Below, in pieces: positions 8,194-14,797 of a DNA stretch of 20,838 bases. Positions within the stretch are counted from its first letter, which is position 1. Every line of letters begins with the position of its first letter. A model generated the notes under the pieces. That model was not told where the DNA came from. It searched no databases and saw only the letters and a program-made list of their open reading frames with translations. Source of the DNA: CAVQEK01 sp964596645 (GTDB taxonomy: Bacteria > Bacteroidota > Bacteroidia > Cytophagales > Cyclobacteriaceae); NCBI GenBank assembly GCA_964596645.1, contig CAZQVB010000058.1, forward strand, positions 1-20,838. Reading direction: 5' to 3'. Made by a program: the position numbers and the translations under genes.

Positions 8194-9015
8194 ATGTCAA
8201 TATTAAAAGCAAACACTTCTCAAAATGTGCCGCTGGAATATCCACTGGGCAACATAGGCCAGCGCATAGGTGCAGCCACTCTTGATCTGCTGGCGATGGG
8301 CATTTATGTATGGCTGGCCTCTTACGCACTGCGCACACTGGCGGGTATACAGCTCTTCCGGGAAGACCCCGACATACTCTTGTTCTTTCTCATCTCGCTG
8401 CCCGTACTGCTTTATCAGCCGGCGATCGAATACTTCTGGCACGGACAGACCATCGGTAAAAAACTGCTAAAGATGCGAGTGATGAGCGCCGATGGCCGTG
8501 CGGCCTCCCTGGGCGACTACATCTTGCGCTGGTCGCTGCGCGTAATCGACGTGAAACTGGGCTTTCTGCTGTTGTTTTTCGTGCCCAACAGGCCCGCCTC
8601 CACCTGGGAAGAAACCTTCATCATACTATTCATCATTTTTATGATTGTGCCTTTTCCGGTGGTGGGCATTATGAGTATGGCTTTCTCTAAAAAAGTGCAG
8701 CGCGTAGGCGACCGGGTGGCCAATACCGTAGTGGTGCGCCATGTGAAACCCTACTCACTGAACGACACCATCTTGCGCACAACAGAAAAACACTACACCC
8801 CAACCTATGCCAACGTGCTGCGCCTCAGCGACAAAGATTTTTATACTATAAAGCAAGTGCTAGATGAATGCCGACGGACAGGCAACTACAGTCAAGTGGA
8901 TGTACTGGCACAGAAGGCCCGGGAAATACTGGAAATAAATGACGACACCAAGCCATACCCCTTGCTCAAAACGCTACTGGAAGATTACAACCACATCGCC
9001 AAACAAAAAGAATAA
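8194..9015 (+). CDS. RDD family membrane protein
   Basis: This 273-residue protein begins MSILKANTSQNVPLEY, the usual N-terminus of Bacteroidota RDD proteins. It has an RDD domain at about 20-183 with Arg24 and Asp31 in the first helix, GQTIGKKLLKMRV (84-96) in the central loop, and RVGDRVANTVVV (170-181) after the last helix. There are about four hydrophobic segments and a soluble C-terminal tail of about 85 residues. RDD proteins are small polytopic membrane proteins, and a transport or ion-exchange role has been proposed for some. This one diverges from the SpoIIM-MoxR operon with only about 35 bases between the start codons, a neighbour pairing that recurs in Bacteroidota. Its stop lies 10 bases from the convergent oxidoreductase gene. 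Confidence 0.9.
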   Translation: MSILKANTSQNVPLEYPLGNIGQRIGAATLDLLAMGIYVWLASYALRTLAGIQLFREDPDILLFFLISLPVLLYQPAIEYFWHGQTIGKKLLKMRVMSADGRAASLGDYILRWSLRVIDVKLGFLLLFFVPNRPASTWEETFIILFIIFMIVPFPVVGIMSMAFSKKVQRVGDRVANTVVVRHVKPYSLNDTILRTTEKHYTPTYANVLRLSDKDFYTIKQVLDECRRTGNYSQVDVLAQKAREILEINDDTKPYPLLKTLLEDYNHIAKQKE

Positions 9016-9025
9016 TCCATCAAAT

Positions 9026-10588
9026 CTACACCACCTGCTGCTGATCGGCATCCCAGCGCACCGACCGGTTTTCCAGATAGGCATCATTGCTCATGATGTA
9101 GGTGACCGACTCTTCAAAGCCCTGCTGTACATCGCAAGATGGCGTTGCTTCATTTCTAATACAGTTCACCCACTCCAGCATGTGCAAATAGGTACAGTCG
9201 ATGCGCTCGCCATTGCGGTAGGTGTAGCCAAAGCCACGCTCCTGATAGTACCTGGCCGTGGCACTAGTCACGGCGTCTACTTCACCATCTTTGGGGTCGT
9301 AGCTGAAAATGGGGGTTTCAGGATTTACCTTGTACTTTTTGTATTTGTCGGAGTTGCGATCGGGAAAAACGCCCAGATTGATGCTGATCACCATAGAGGC
9401 ATCGTCGCCCATGATTAGCTTTTCGCGGCTGTAGGCGCTTTTCAGGGAGCAGTCGTAGGTAAGGGTGAGTTTTCGATCGGGGTATTCAAATATGGCATTG
9501 AACACATCGGGAATGGTGCGCGCATCGTCGTAGTAAAATGTGCCGCCCAGGGCTACCACTCTGCTCGGTATGCCCAGTCCCAATATCTGATTTATGCAGT
9601 CGTATTCGTGGGTAAACTGATTGCCGGCCACACTGCCACCATACTCAAACCATTTCTGCCAGTTGAAGTACCGGTCGAGGTCGAAGGGCACATAGGGCGC
9701 GTCGCCGAGGAAGCCCTCCCAGTGTATGTTGTTGCGGTCGGCCTTTGGGTGAATGCCGCGGATCCATGCGCCGTGGTCGGAGTTGCGATTGGTGTATGTT
9801 TCCACCATTGATATGTGGCCGAGTAGTCCATGGTCTACCACTTCGCGTGCTTTCATATAGCTGGCCTGCTGCCTGTTTTGGTGGCCCAGTTGGAAGGTGA
9901 CACCGGTTTCTCGAATAACATCGCGCAGATTTTTGGCTTCCTCGATGGTGCGGGTCATGGGCTTTTCGCAGTATACGTGCTTGCCGGCGCGTGCCGCGTC
10001 TATGCTCATCTGCGCATGCCAGTGATCGGGCGTGGCGATCACTACAGCATCCACATTACCGTCGTGCAGCATATCGAGATAGTTGTGGTAGAGGCGGGGA
10101 GCTTCGGGCCGGGACTGGTCTGCCGCCACCCGGTGGCCGTTCATTACTGCATCGGCGCCATTTTGAGCATATATGCTGAAGGTATCGCAGATGGCGGTGA
10201 TCCGTACGTTGAGGTTTTCCTGGGCGAGAAAACGCTTGACATTCACATTGGCATTGCCATTTTTCGTGTTGTTTTTTACCCACTCCTGATCGGCAAAGCC
10301 CAAAGCGCGTAAGAGCTGCATGCCGCGGCTTCCACTGCCAATGATACCAATCCTAATGTTGTCGCCCGCTACGGCGCCTGTTGTTCTGGTGTTTACCGCC
10401 GGCGCTTTCAATGCCTGCAGGTTCAGGTCGCTGGCTATTTCTGCTGATTCATGGTGCAGCGCACTGCTGCCATAGCTGAGTGCGCCTGCCGACAACAGGC
10501 CCACGGCCGGCAAAGTAGCCAGCCCCTTGAGCACATCGCGACGATTAATGTTTTTCTTGTTATTCTCCTCTTTGGGCTGATCTGACAT
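9026..10588 (-). CDS. Exported Gfo/Idh/MocA family oxidoreductase (Tat signal)
   Basis: Read as 520 residues from the ATG at 10586-10588. The leader contains RRDVLKGL (R16, R17) followed by a hydrophobic stretch, a twin-arginine signal for export of a folded cofactor enzyme. An ATG at 10627 would add 13 hydrophobic residues before a normal Tat n-region, which is less likely. The Rossmann domain carries GIIGSGSRG (81-89), ATPDHWH (185-191) and CEKP (207-210), the lysine/proline motif of the family. The C-terminal domain has GGSVAGNQFTHEYD (317-330), where many relatives have a GGxxxDxGxHxxD pattern. Members oxidise or reduce sugars, sugar acids or related substrates with tightly bound NAD(P); some exported members act as glycosidases. 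Substrate unknown. Confidence 0.9.
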   Translation of the reverse strand: MSDQPKEENNKKNINRRDVLKGLATLPAVGLLSAGALSYGSSALHHESAEIASDLNLQALKAPAVNTRTTGAVAGDNIRIGIIGSGSRGMQLLRALGFADQEWVKNNTKNGNANVNVKRFLAQENLNVRITAICDTFSIYAQNGADAVMNGHRVAADQSRPEAPRLYHNYLDMLHDGNVDAVVIATPDHWHAQMSIDAARAGKHVYCEKPMTRTIEEAKNLRDVIRETGVTFQLGHQNRQQASYMKAREVVDHGLLGHISMVETYTNRNSDHGAWIRGIHPKADRNNIHWEGFLGDAPYVPFDLDRYFNWQKWFEYGGSVAGNQFTHEYDCINQILGLGIPSRVVALGGTFYYDDARTIPDVFNAIFEYPDRKLTLTYDCSLKSAYSREKLIMGDDASMVISINLGVFPDRNSDKYKKYKVNPETPIFSYDPKDGEVDAVTSATARYYQERGFGYTYRNGERIDCTYLHMLEWVNCIRNEATPSCDVQQGFEESVTYIMSNDAYLENRSVRWDADQQQVV

Positions 10589-10657
10589 GGTGTTCAGGAT
10601 TAAAAAATTAATGAGCAAGGGCTTCATTCCACGAGTTGCAACCGCATGAGCCTAATG

Positions 10658-10685
10658 CTAATGTAATCCCGAATGGTACGGCAAA
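10658..10685 (-). promoter_or_regulatory. Possible Bacteroidota-type promoter for the exported oxidoreductase
   Basis: On the minus strand a TTTG (10682-10685) is followed after 16 bases by TACATTAG (10658-10665). This resembles the TTTG ... TAnnTTTG pattern of the primary Bacteroidota sigma factor, with one mismatch in the -7 box and a slightly short spacer. It lies about 70 bases upstream of the preferred start codon. Short degenerate motifs like this occur by chance, so support is weak. Confidence 0.25.
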
Positions 10686-10742
10686 CCACGCCTGTGCCGC
10701 CAGATAAGCATAAAAACACCATTAAAAAAAGAATATATACCT

Positions 10743-10773
10743 GTGCGCGCCTTCCATGACTAAGGCAGCGCAC
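10743..10773 (-). terminator. Strong stem-loop after the 55-residue gene, possible terminator
   Basis: GTGCGCGCCTT (10743-10753) pairs with AAGGC-A-GCGCAC (10762-10773), giving 11 base pairs with one bulged A and an 8-base loop. It begins five bases after the stop of the 55-residue gene on the minus strand. A run of seven T follows on that strand, but only after about 14 bases, so it is not a textbook intrinsic terminator. It could end the holin-like/55-residue transcript or protect its 3' end. Confidence 0.45.
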
Positions 10774-10777
10774 TGAC

Positions 10778-10945
10778 TTAAATTTTCATCTTTTTATAAA
10801 AAACCCATGCGCTCAATATCGCTGACAACATAATCATTATTGCAGCGATCAATTCTTTTCCTGATTGATCAAAGAAAATCAATCTGCCGAGCAAAATGCC
10901 AATAATGGATAGCGAGAGAATGTATAGGAGTTTATACCGGTTCAT
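10778..10945 (-). CDS. Small hypothetical two-helix membrane protein
   Basis: This 55-residue protein starts at the ATG at 10943-10945 and begins MNRYKLLYILSLSIIGILLG. It has two hydrophobic helices (about 5-23 and 32-50) joined by a short FDQSGKE turn and ends in a lysine-rich KKMKI tail, the look of a small inner-membrane hairpin protein. The open frame continues upstream of this ATG, but that extension is cysteine/proline-rich, has no protein-like character and overlaps the holin-like gene, so I excluded it. It lies 64 bases downstream of the holin-like gene on the same strand, and a strong stem-loop follows its stop. No family is recognised. Confidence 0.6.
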   Translation of the reverse strand: MNRYKLLYILSLSIIGILLGRLIFFDQSGKELIAAIMIMLSAILSAWVFYKKMKI

Positions 10946-11009
10946 TGTTATCGTAGATTTAATGGAAAAATAAAATATACCCTCACAAAAAGTTATGCTC
11001 AACGGCACG

Positions 11010-11351
11010 TCAGCGTCCGGTAATTGCTTCCAAGATGGCGTTGACCAGGGAGAGCAGTAAGCTGAACAGCATGGCCCACCAGAAGCCATCTACTTCGAAG
11101 CCGGGCACCAGCCAATCGGTGAGCAATATGATGATGGTGTTGATCACCAGAAGAAACAAACCCAGCGTGACCACCGTGATGGGGATGGTGAGAAAAACAA
11201 GGACAGGCTTTACCACGGCATTGAGTATGGCCAATATAGCGGCCACTATCACAGATACTATAAATGGCTCTACCGACACACCGGGTAGTATGGCTGCCAC
11301 AATAAGTACGGCTATGGCTGATAATACGAGGCTGAGTAAAAAATTTTTCAT
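11010..11351 (-). CDS. Holin superfamily IV-type membrane protein (four helices)
   Basis: This 113-residue protein is almost entirely hydrophobic, with four predicted helices and short links. The segments ILNAVVKPVLVFLTIPITVV and TLGLFLLVINTIIILLTDWL match the mycobacterial 4-TMS phage holin family (holin superfamily IV, Pfam PF04020). The length agrees with the family's usual 110-120 residues. Despite the name, these proteins are widespread in bacterial chromosomes away from prophages, and their physiological role is unclear. No lysin or phage gene lies nearby, so a lysis role is unlikely. It starts at an ATG and is followed on the same strand by the 55-residue two-helix gene. Confidence 0.88.
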   Translation of the reverse strand: MKNFLLSLVLSAIAVLIVAAILPGVSVEPFIVSVIVAAILAILNAVVKPVLVFLTIPITVVTLGLFLLVINTIIILLTDWLVPGFEVDGFWWAMLFSLLLSLVNAILEAITGR

Positions 11352-11607
11352 GTGCGCTGTGGTTTTGAAGTTGGCAGTACAGAAAGATCAAATACTACGA
11401 CTTTATACGATTTGTTCCAAACCTCAATCCCAATCAGCATCATTTTGCCTATTTTTTGAAGCGACGACTGCACGATCTGGGGTGATGCAGAAAATCCAAA
11501 CAAGAACCAGTGAAAGCCCCAGTTAAATTTAGTTATGCCTTGCAAATGCCCTAGTTTCACGGCCATAAACCGGACCGTCGGCATACCTGTAACGCAATGC
11601 AACTGCT

Positions 11608-12594
11608 ATGAAACGCTATGATGTAATTATTGTAGGAGCAGGCCCATGTGGCCTCTCCTGTGGCATTGAGGCACGCCATCAGGGACTTGACTACCTGATC
11701 ATCGACAAAGGCAACATCACAGAATCGGTGCGCCGATACCCCATCAATATGGTTTTTTTCTCTACCAGCGAAAATATTGAAATTGGCAACATACCGTTCG
11801 TCTCGATGGGTATGCGCCCAAACCGTACCGAGGCATTGAAATACTATCGCAAAGTGACTGGCCACTACGGCCTCAACCTGCAGCTTTTCACCGAGGTACA
11901 ACACATAGAAGGCCGCGACGGTGCATTTGAGGTGATCACGAGCAAAGGCCGCTTTGGTGCCGCCAAGGTGGTGTTGGCCACCGGCTACTACGACGTGCCG
12001 CGCTACTTGGAGATAGAAGGCGAAACGCTGCCCCACGTGAGCCACTACTACGACGAAGCCTATAAATACACCAACACAGAGGTAGTGGTGGTGGGCGGTG
12101 CCAACTCGGCTATAGAGACGGCGCTCGACCTGTACCGAAACGGCGCCAAAGTAACACTTGTGCACATGTTTGATGACCTGGACCAACGCGCCAAATACTG
12201 GATAGTGCCCGACCTGGAAAACAGAATTAAGAAAGGTGAGGTGAAGGCACATTTCAATAGCCGCGTCACTGCCATTCGCGAAAGCGATCTGACCATCGAG
12301 CACATCAACAGTGGAGCGCAGACGGAGGTTGCCGCTGATTTTGTCTTTCTCATGACCGGCTACCGGCCCGACGCCGATTTTCTGACTAAGGTGGGCGTGC
12401 AGCTTCATGGCGAAAACCTCATCCCAGAGCTCAATGACAGCACCTACGAGTCGAACATAGCCGGTGTATACCTGGCCGGCTCTATAGTAGGTGGAGAAGA
12501 AACGGCCAAGGTTTTCATAGAAAATGGCCGACTACACGCAGGGCCCATTATGCAGGACATTAAGAACAAAGCGCAAAAAAAAACAGAGGACTAA
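11608..12594 (+). CDS. ypdA: YpdA family putative bacillithiol disulfide reductase
   Basis: This 328-residue flavoprotein has an N-terminal FAD-binding GAGPCG (10-15) and an NADPH-binding GGANSA (163-168) followed by an alternating helix. The C-terminal FAD segment reads GVYLAGSIVGGEE. Cys14, next to the first glycine motif, corresponds to the conserved Cys14 of Staphylococcus aureus YpdA, which takes part in reducing oxidised bacillithiol (BSSB) with NADPH. There is no thioredoxin-reductase CxxC between the two nucleotide sites, which fits YpdA. The protein is cytoplasmic. Its presence suggests the organism uses bacillithiol, although no bsh biosynthesis gene is in the window. The stop codon lies inside the loop of a hairpin that forms a terminator for the opposite strand. 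Confidence 0.9.
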   Translation: MKRYDVIIVGAGPCGLSCGIEARHQGLDYLIIDKGNITESVRRYPINMVFFSTSENIEIGNIPFVSMGMRPNRTEALKYYRKVTGHYGLNLQLFTEVQHIEGRDGAFEVITSKGRFGAAKVVLATGYYDVPRYLEIEGETLPHVSHYYDEAYKYTNTEVVVVGGANSAIETALDLYRNGAKVTLVHMFDDLDQRAKYWIVPDLENRIKKGEVKAHFNSRVTAIRESDLTIEHINSGAQTEVAADFVFLMTGYRPDADFLTKVGVQLHGENLIPELNDSTYESNIAGVYLAGSIVGGEETAKVFIENGRLHAGPIMQDIKNKAQKKTED

Positions 12595-12603
12595 GCCTCT
12601 GTT
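12575..12603 (-). terminator. Intrinsic terminator for leftward transcription, overlapping the ypdA stop
   Basis: AACAGAGG (12582-12589) pairs perfectly with CCTCTGTT (12596-12603) across a 6-base loop. On the minus strand the stem runs into an uninterrupted stretch of nine T (the A-run at 12575-12583). That is a textbook rho-independent terminator for the leftward gene at 12655-12783. On the plus strand no T-run follows. The hairpin overlaps the last codons of ypdA, whose TAA sits in the loop. Confidence 0.75.
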
Positions 12604-12654
12604 GAGATAAACCTAATTATGAACTCTAAAAAATTCTCTGATACAATTGATCCG

Positions 12655-12783
12655 CTATTTGTTGCGCACCGGTACTGGTTTTAGCTGCGCCTTCTTGCCC
12701 AAAATCACTTCTGACACGCGCTCTACAATGTGCTTGATGTCTTTCAATACCTGATTTGCTGTCAACTTGCCTTCCGTCCTCAT
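12655..12783 (-). CDS. Small hypothetical 42-residue protein with its own Shine-Dalgarno and terminator
   Basis: Starting at the ATG at 12781-12783, this frame encodes 42 residues beginning MRTEGKLTANQVLKDIKHI and ending KPVPVRNK, then TAG. The product is basic and looks like one amphipathic helix (about 8-30) with a basic, proline-containing tail. There is no signal peptide or membrane helix. A strong AAAGGAGA Shine-Dalgarno sequence lies seven bases upstream of the ATG, which is rare in this window. A -10-like TATAAT and a small palindrome lie just before it, and an intrinsic terminator follows 51 bases after the stop. I recognise no family. Possible roles include a DNA- or protein-binding peptide or a small regulator; all are guesses. 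A longer 95-codon frame over the same stretch (12626-12913) looks non-coding. Confidence 0.55.
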   Translation of the reverse strand: MRTEGKLTANQVLKDIKHIVERVSEVILGKKAQLKPVPVRNK

Positions 12784-12798
12784 ATGCTAGTCTCCTTT
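12784..12798 (-). promoter_or_regulatory. Strong Shine-Dalgarno site of the 42-residue gene
   Basis: Read on the minus strand, AAAGGAGAC lies seven bases before the ATG at 12781-12783. Most genes in this window, like most in Bacteroidota, have no such purine run. The site supports the start codon and suggests either strong translation or a gene of foreign origin. Confidence 0.5.
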
Positions 12799-12805
12799 GG
12801 GTTTT

Positions 12806-12831
12806 ATTATATGAAATACTTTTCATGTAAA
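12806..12831 (-). promoter_or_regulatory. Possible promoter with embedded palindrome for the 42-residue gene
   Basis: On the minus strand a TTTACA (12826-12831) and a TATAAT (12806-12811) are separated by 14 bases. The inverted repeat ATGAAA/TTTCAT (12811-12816 and 12821-12826) sits between them, as an operator might. The spacer is shorter than the usual sigma-70 distance, and Bacteroidota promoters normally use a TAnnTTTG box. Treat this as a candidate only. Confidence 0.25.
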
Positions 12832-13016
12832 CTGATAAACAGCAACATGGTTGTGCCGATGGGCAATTAATTGTAGAAAAAATACAACGTTGCCTGCGGG
12901 CAACAAATAGCAACGCAGATGAACCGGCAAAATTTCATAACGAGGCGGCACATGATAAGGAATGGTTCATTGGTACTTCTGCACATTAAAGACTTTTAAA
13001 TAAAGAGGCAGTTTCT
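12832..13016. other. Intergenic stretch between the 42-residue gene and the tRNA promoter
   Basis: I see no convincing coding frame here. The one notable structure is a hairpin, GTTGCC (12889-12894) pairing with GGCAAC (12899-12904) over a TGCG loop. On the minus strand it is followed after a few bases by a T-rich stretch, so it could be a weak terminator or an mRNA leader element. The rest is AT-rich and probably holds promoters. Confidence 0.4.
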
Positions 13017-13024
13017 TTTCTTTG
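12994..13024 (+). promoter_or_regulatory. Possible tRNA-Arg promoter
   Basis: TTTCTTTG (13017-13024) resembles the Bacteroidota TAnnTTTG -7 box with one mismatch. A TTTT (12994-12997) lies 19 bases upstream at the -33 position. Transcription would start roughly 15-20 bases before the tRNA, a normal leader length. Support is weak and comes mainly from position. Confidence 0.3.
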
Positions 13025-13048
13025 CAGCCTGTTTTCAAAAACATGATT

Positions 13049-13122
13049 GGCCCCATAGCTCAACAGGATAGAGCAACTGCCTTCTAAGCAGTAGGTTTCA
13101 GGTTCGAGCCCTGATGGGGTCA
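13049..13122 (+). tRNA. tRNA-Arg (anticodon TCT)
   Basis: A complete 74-base cloverleaf. The acceptor stem GGCCCCA pairs with TGGGGTC (13115-13121) with one G-T wobble, and A13122 is the discriminator base. The D arm is GCTC/GAGC. The anticodon stem ACTGC/GCAGT (13076-13080, 13088-13092) closes the loop CTTCTAA with anticodon TCT at 13083-13085, which reads AGA/AGG arginine codons. The T arm is TCAGG/CCTGA with loop TTCGAGC. CCA is not encoded and would be added afterwards. A terminator follows within eight bases. Confidence 0.97.
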
Positions 13123-13129
13123 CTTTTAC

Positions 13130-13158
13130 GCCTCATACACAACGTATGAGGCTTTTTT
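13130..13158 (+). terminator. Intrinsic terminator of the tRNA-Arg gene
   Basis: GCCTCATAC (13130-13138) and GTATGAGGC (13144-13152) form a perfect 9-bp stem with a 5-base loop, followed directly by six T (13153-13158). It lies eight bases after the tRNA 3' end and is a classic rho-independent terminator. Confidence 0.9.
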
Positions 13159-13161
13159 GTA

Positions 13162-13205
13162 GGGTATGGGGACTGAAACGGGGACAATGGTTCACCGACC
13201 ATACC
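13162..13205. other. Possible recombination remnant downstream of the tRNA
   Basis: GGGGAC occurs twice 12 bases apart (13168-13173 and 13180-13185), and the inverted repeat GGTATGG/CCATACC (13163-13169, 13199-13205) flanks both. Tyrosine recombinases of mobile elements often target tRNA genes, and such short repeats could be recombinase-binding or attachment-site remnants. No integrase is in the window and no second copy of the tRNA 3' end was found, so this is suggestive only. Confidence 0.2.
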
Positions 13206-13349
13206 GCTTACCAAGCCCGTCTTTCTACAAAGCATGAATGCCAACTCAGTTATTTTCAATGAAAACAAAGTTAGCTTAATTCTTCTACTACAAGGATTGG
13301 AAACAGGCGATCATATCATTTCATTTGCACCGTATCTTTCCCACTTATC

Positions 13350-14540
13350 ATGTCTTACTTCAGCAATGTAAAGATTCTACTTATTCTCCTTTACATTTGC
13401 ATTTGTCTGGTTTTATTCATACGTATACAGGCAGAATCTACAGGCTATTTGAGTTTTGATTCTGAGCATTATTTAAAAACAGCTGAAGACATTCTTAAGG
13501 GTGATTGGTTGGTTTCTTATAAAACTCAGACTAGTTCGCCAGAAAGCAGCATTTCGTATACTGCCGTATGGCCCATTGGCTATCCGCTCCTCATTGCAGC
13601 CACCTCTTACTGCACCGGCACAGATGCTTTTACTGCATCTAAAATTGTCAATATTATCTTTCTGGGTTTCATCTTCTTACTGCTTCATCATCACTACGGC
13701 GTGCACTCCCTCCTACCGGCGTGTTACTTTTGTTCTTTCAGTATGTTAGAAATATATTCTTACACCTGGTCTGAAGGGGCCTTTTTGTTTTTTCTGCTGC
13801 TGATGCTCCACGTGCTGAAAAAGCTATTATATGAGGAAATACGCACCATTCATGTTGTGCTCTTAGCAGCTTGCCTGATCGCAATGGCGCTACTTCGCTA
13901 TGCCGGATTGATTTATTTTATATTCACATTTCTTGTTATGCTGTGGTCTGTTTACCGGAGAAATAGAAAATATGCATGGCAGATCGGGCTTGCACTGTTC
14001 AGTGCCTCATTGTGTATTATGCCATATTTGATGATAAACTATTACTATACAGGAGGCTTCTTTGGTGGTCATCCCAGATATTTTCCTGAAGCAGAGCAAT
14101 GGCATATGCTGATGTCTACTATTTTCAAAGGAGTGCTAAATGAACTGTTCATCATGAGAAATTTTTATTTCACGTGGGATTATTTATTTTTCATTGCTCT
14201 TTTTATACAGGGCATGGTCATGGTTTATCTGTTCCAAAAAAGTAAGTTGAGCACCAAGCGTGTGACTTTAAAAGGTGAAGAAATATTGATCTTAAGCGGC
14301 ATTTTTTATCTGATGGTCATCGTATTTATTAAGACCGTATCGCCGCTTGATACATTTGACTATAGAATACTGGCTCCATTTTCTGCACCGATATTTATAG
14401 CACTTTTAGGCAACTTTACATCTTCATACAACACATCAAATCCCCGCCATGTACCGCTGGTCATTATCGGCTTCTTTATGCTGTCGCTGGTACTGAACCT
14501 GCCAAAAATGTATGTATTGGAAATACTGGGGCTGAAATAG
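13350..14540 (+). CDS. Polytopic membrane protein resembling GT-C (GT39/PMT-like) glycosyltransferases
   Basis: This 396-residue protein has about ten hydrophobic helices. After the first helix, SFDSEHYLKTAEDIL places Asp37 and Glu39 in the first external loop, where GT-C glycosyltransferases keep their catalytic acidic residue. A YTAVWPIGYPLLIAA segment follows, much like the WPPLYPLLLA motif of Bacteroidota GT39-like proteins. Such enzymes transfer a sugar from a polyprenyl-phosphate carrier to glycans, lipids or proteins on the outer face of the inner membrane. Donor and acceptor are unknown here. The gene stands alone. It is clearly AT-richer than its neighbours (22 of 60 bases G+C at 13921-13980 against 38 of 60 at 15541-15600) and lies just downstream of a tRNA, so it may have been acquired. 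Confidence 0.65.
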   Translation: MSYFSNVKILLILLYICICLVLFIRIQAESTGYLSFDSEHYLKTAEDILKGDWLVSYKTQTSSPESSISYTAVWPIGYPLLIAATSYCTGTDAFTASKIVNIIFLGFIFLLLHHHYGVHSLLPACYFCSFSMLEIYSYTWSEGAFLFFLLLMLHVLKKLLYEEIRTIHVVLLAACLIAMALLRYAGLIYFIFTFLVMLWSVYRRNRKYAWQIGLALFSASLCIMPYLMINYYYTGGFFGGHPRYFPEAEQWHMLMSTIFKGVLNELFIMRNFYFTWDYLFFIALFIQGMVMVYLFQKSKLSTKRVTLKGEEILILSGIFYLMVIVFIKTVSPLDTFDYRILAPFSAPIFIALLGNFTSSYNTSNPRHVPLVIIGFFMLSLVLNLPKMYVLEILGLK

Positions 14541-14797
14541 CCAGCCGCCAGCCTTCCGATGCTTCACAGCTTTCCGATGCCTTTTGCTCCAGTACCGCGC
14601 CCATGAAGGGCTTCAAAGTTTTTTCTATGGCTGAGGCCATTTTGGTGGATGGCGACCTACGGGACAAGGCGGACAAATGCCAGCGACTATACCGGCAGTT
14701 GAGGGATCTTTCGCGGGCAACTGACGAAAAAGCGGCGCCAGCATTATTCGATAGTGGCGTGTTGGTTATATTTATTTTTTTTTAGCAAAACCTGAAT
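14541..14797. other. Intergenic stretch between the glycosyltransferase-like gene and the second oxidoreductase
   Basis: This stretch returns to high G+C, then ends in an AT-rich tract (14765-14784). TTCCGATGC occurs twice, 18 bases apart (14555-14563 and 14573-14581). Short open frames exist on both strands (14603-14785 plus, 14476-14676 minus), but neither product looks like a protein I know. A degraded gene remnant is possible. The AT-rich end probably contains the promoter of the downstream gene. Confidence 0.3.

Noticed and set aside
11010..11351. Holin-like gene as evidence of a prophage
   Set aside because: No phage structural, lysin or integrase gene lies nearby; this holin family is common in chromosomes.
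11348..11602. Minus-strand frame overlapping the holin-like start by ATGA
   Set aside because: The overlap looks like coupling, but the protein has no coherent character, and the stretch is better explained as the promoter region between the divergent holin-like and ypdA genes.
11557..12408. 283-codon open frame antisense to ypdA
   Set aside because: Shadow of a well-conserved flavoprotein; no protein-like features.
12626..12913. Minus-strand 95-codon frame around the 42-residue gene
   Set aside because: Cysteine- and arginine-rich low-likelihood sequence with no ribosome site; the shorter frame at 12655-12783 has far better signals.
13234..13371. 45-codon plus frame overlapping the start of the glycosyltransferase-like gene
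   Set aside because: No Shine-Dalgarno sequence or homology that I recognise; probably a chance frame in the leader region.
14603..14785. 60-codon plus frame and the opposing 14476-14676 minus frame
   Set aside because: Neither product is recognisable and the plus frame ends in an AT-rich tract; kept only as a possible remnant.
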